From Silene latifolia (taxonomy: Eukaryota; Streptophyta; Magnoliopsida; Caryophyllales; Caryophyllaceae), in the NCBI RefSeq assembly GCF_048544455.1, contig NC_133536.1, forward strand, positions 171,078,325 to 171,142,324: a stretch of DNA of 64,000 bases. Direction: 5' to 3'. Made by a program: the position numbers and the translations under genes. The notes under the pieces were generated by a model. It had not been told where the DNA came from. It searched no databases and saw nothing but the letters and a program-made list of their open reading frames with translations. The first letter of the stretch is position 1, and every line of letters starts with the position of its first letter. This document shows, piece by piece, positions 63,284 through 64,000 of this stretch.

Positions 63284-64000
63284 TGTAATTCCAGAGCAGT
63301 TATTAGTTACCACCCGTGGCTTGTAGAATAATGTCTTGAGTTGAACCCTTCTTGCTTCTATCGTCCCTCTCGGCCTCTCCTGCAACAATGAACGAACTGA
63401 GGGCTTGGCTGTGTGCCAAGCGTACTCACTCCGACGCTCAAGTCAGTAAACTTAAAGGATTAAGCTGTGTTACTTGGCTATATATGTATTGTAGAGAGAT
63501 AAGGGAGATATTACCAAATGAATAGTGTATTCAGGTTATAGTTGTGGGATCCCTTCCTCAATGAAGGTTGAGGAGTATTTATAGACTTTCACCTTTTGTC
63601 ACGTAGTGGCCAAGTGGCCAAGTGGCTAGCAGGTGGAAAGACTGATCTACCCCTCGGCCGAGGGACCTATGGCAGGCCGGCGGACAATGTTGACTCACCG
63701 CCGAGGGGTCTTGGATATGAGTACGCAGATATGTGTCCCGGCTGGTAGGTTGTCATGCCGAGACCCAGGTGACAGGCCGATGGGATGCATCGGCTGGGCT
63801 GTCTAAGTCGTTGACTTGCTGTGGATATCTTTGACCTTGCTCAGTGTGTTGACTTGGTCAGCGGTGCAGAATATGCCCCATCAATTTGCCCCCAGCGTAG
63901 TCTATGCCGTGGTATGGGCTCCGATGTACGTTGAGCATGTATTCTGCACAAGTAATTTTTAGAAAATTTCTGCATCGGCTTCTTCTTGTGCATCGGCGTG
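63284..64000 (-). repeat. 3' LTR of another LTR retrotransposon, running off the window
   Basis: The plus-strand edge TGTAATTCCAG at 63284 would be the LTR 3' terminus (...GGAATTACA on the minus strand). A TATAAATA box on the minus strand (63576-63583) is followed by a leader with GAGGAAGGGATCCC. The half after 63600 is GC-richer, with CGGC-type repeats. No primer-binding site lies to the left, so this should be the outer end of a 3' LTR. The family is not identified. Confidence 0.55.

Overview
This is plant nuclear DNA, probably from a eudicot. The evidence is an intron-rich ERdj3B-type chaperone gene and a dense nest of plant transposon lineages: Athila, Tekay/Del, chromovirus and Tat-like LTR elements, CACTA, PIF/Harbinger, Helitron and L1. 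The exact taxon cannot be read from the sequence; Caryophyllales is a guess. Only one ordinary host gene is present. Everything else is mobile DNA or AT-rich spacer.

Layout. Positions 1-8524 are the 3' part of a plus-strand Tat-like LTR element. It carries, in antisense, a seven-exon plant-mobile-domain (PMD) gene and then a 3.75 kb 3' LTR that is itself split by a solo Tekay LTR. It sits in a CACTA end (8525-8801), which sits in the 3' LTR of a minus-strand Tekay element (8802-27394). Inside the Tekay element is a minus-strand Athila element. Its gag-protease is joined directly to Tekay integrase near 11255, so a large deletion fused the two. A 9.8 kb CACTA element (13784-23547, target duplication GTG) splits the Athila gag. 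The Tekay element borders a decayed chromovirus pol and LTR (27395 to about 30585).

The host gene, minus strand 31025-35530, is a complete ten-exon ERDJ3B homologue of 353 residues, with a perfect ER-stress element (CCAAT-N9-CCACG) 278 bp upstream of its ATG. From about 36138 to 46569 lies a decayed PIF/Harbinger element with its Myb/SANT ORF and DDE transposase. It is interrupted by Helitron sequence (36198-38302) and a 2.06 kb non-autonomous CACTA element (42545-44608, target duplication CTA). Next come an AAT microsatellite, a foldback element (46853-47945) and a 393 bp tandem duplication.

From 49025 to 62868 is a 5'-truncated L1 whose ORF2 is split, in frame, by an 11.5 kb minus-strand Tat-like element (50661-62185). 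That element has a gag-like ORF but no recognisable pol. The window ends in a further minus-strand LTR (63284 onward).

How it fits together. The two Tat-like elements share LTRs with three hairpin doublets each, and the doublet also occurs outside the LTR, 0.8 kb upstream of the PMD gene. The Tekay LTRs carry clusters of a different palindrome. The CACTA elements share subterminal inverted repeats, one block of which lies between the two genes of the large copy. The main signals worth following are the intron-bearing antisense PMD gene, the two palindrome systems, the internal CACTA array, and a 14 bp patch of L1 sequence that replaces the polypurine tract of the 50661-62185 element.
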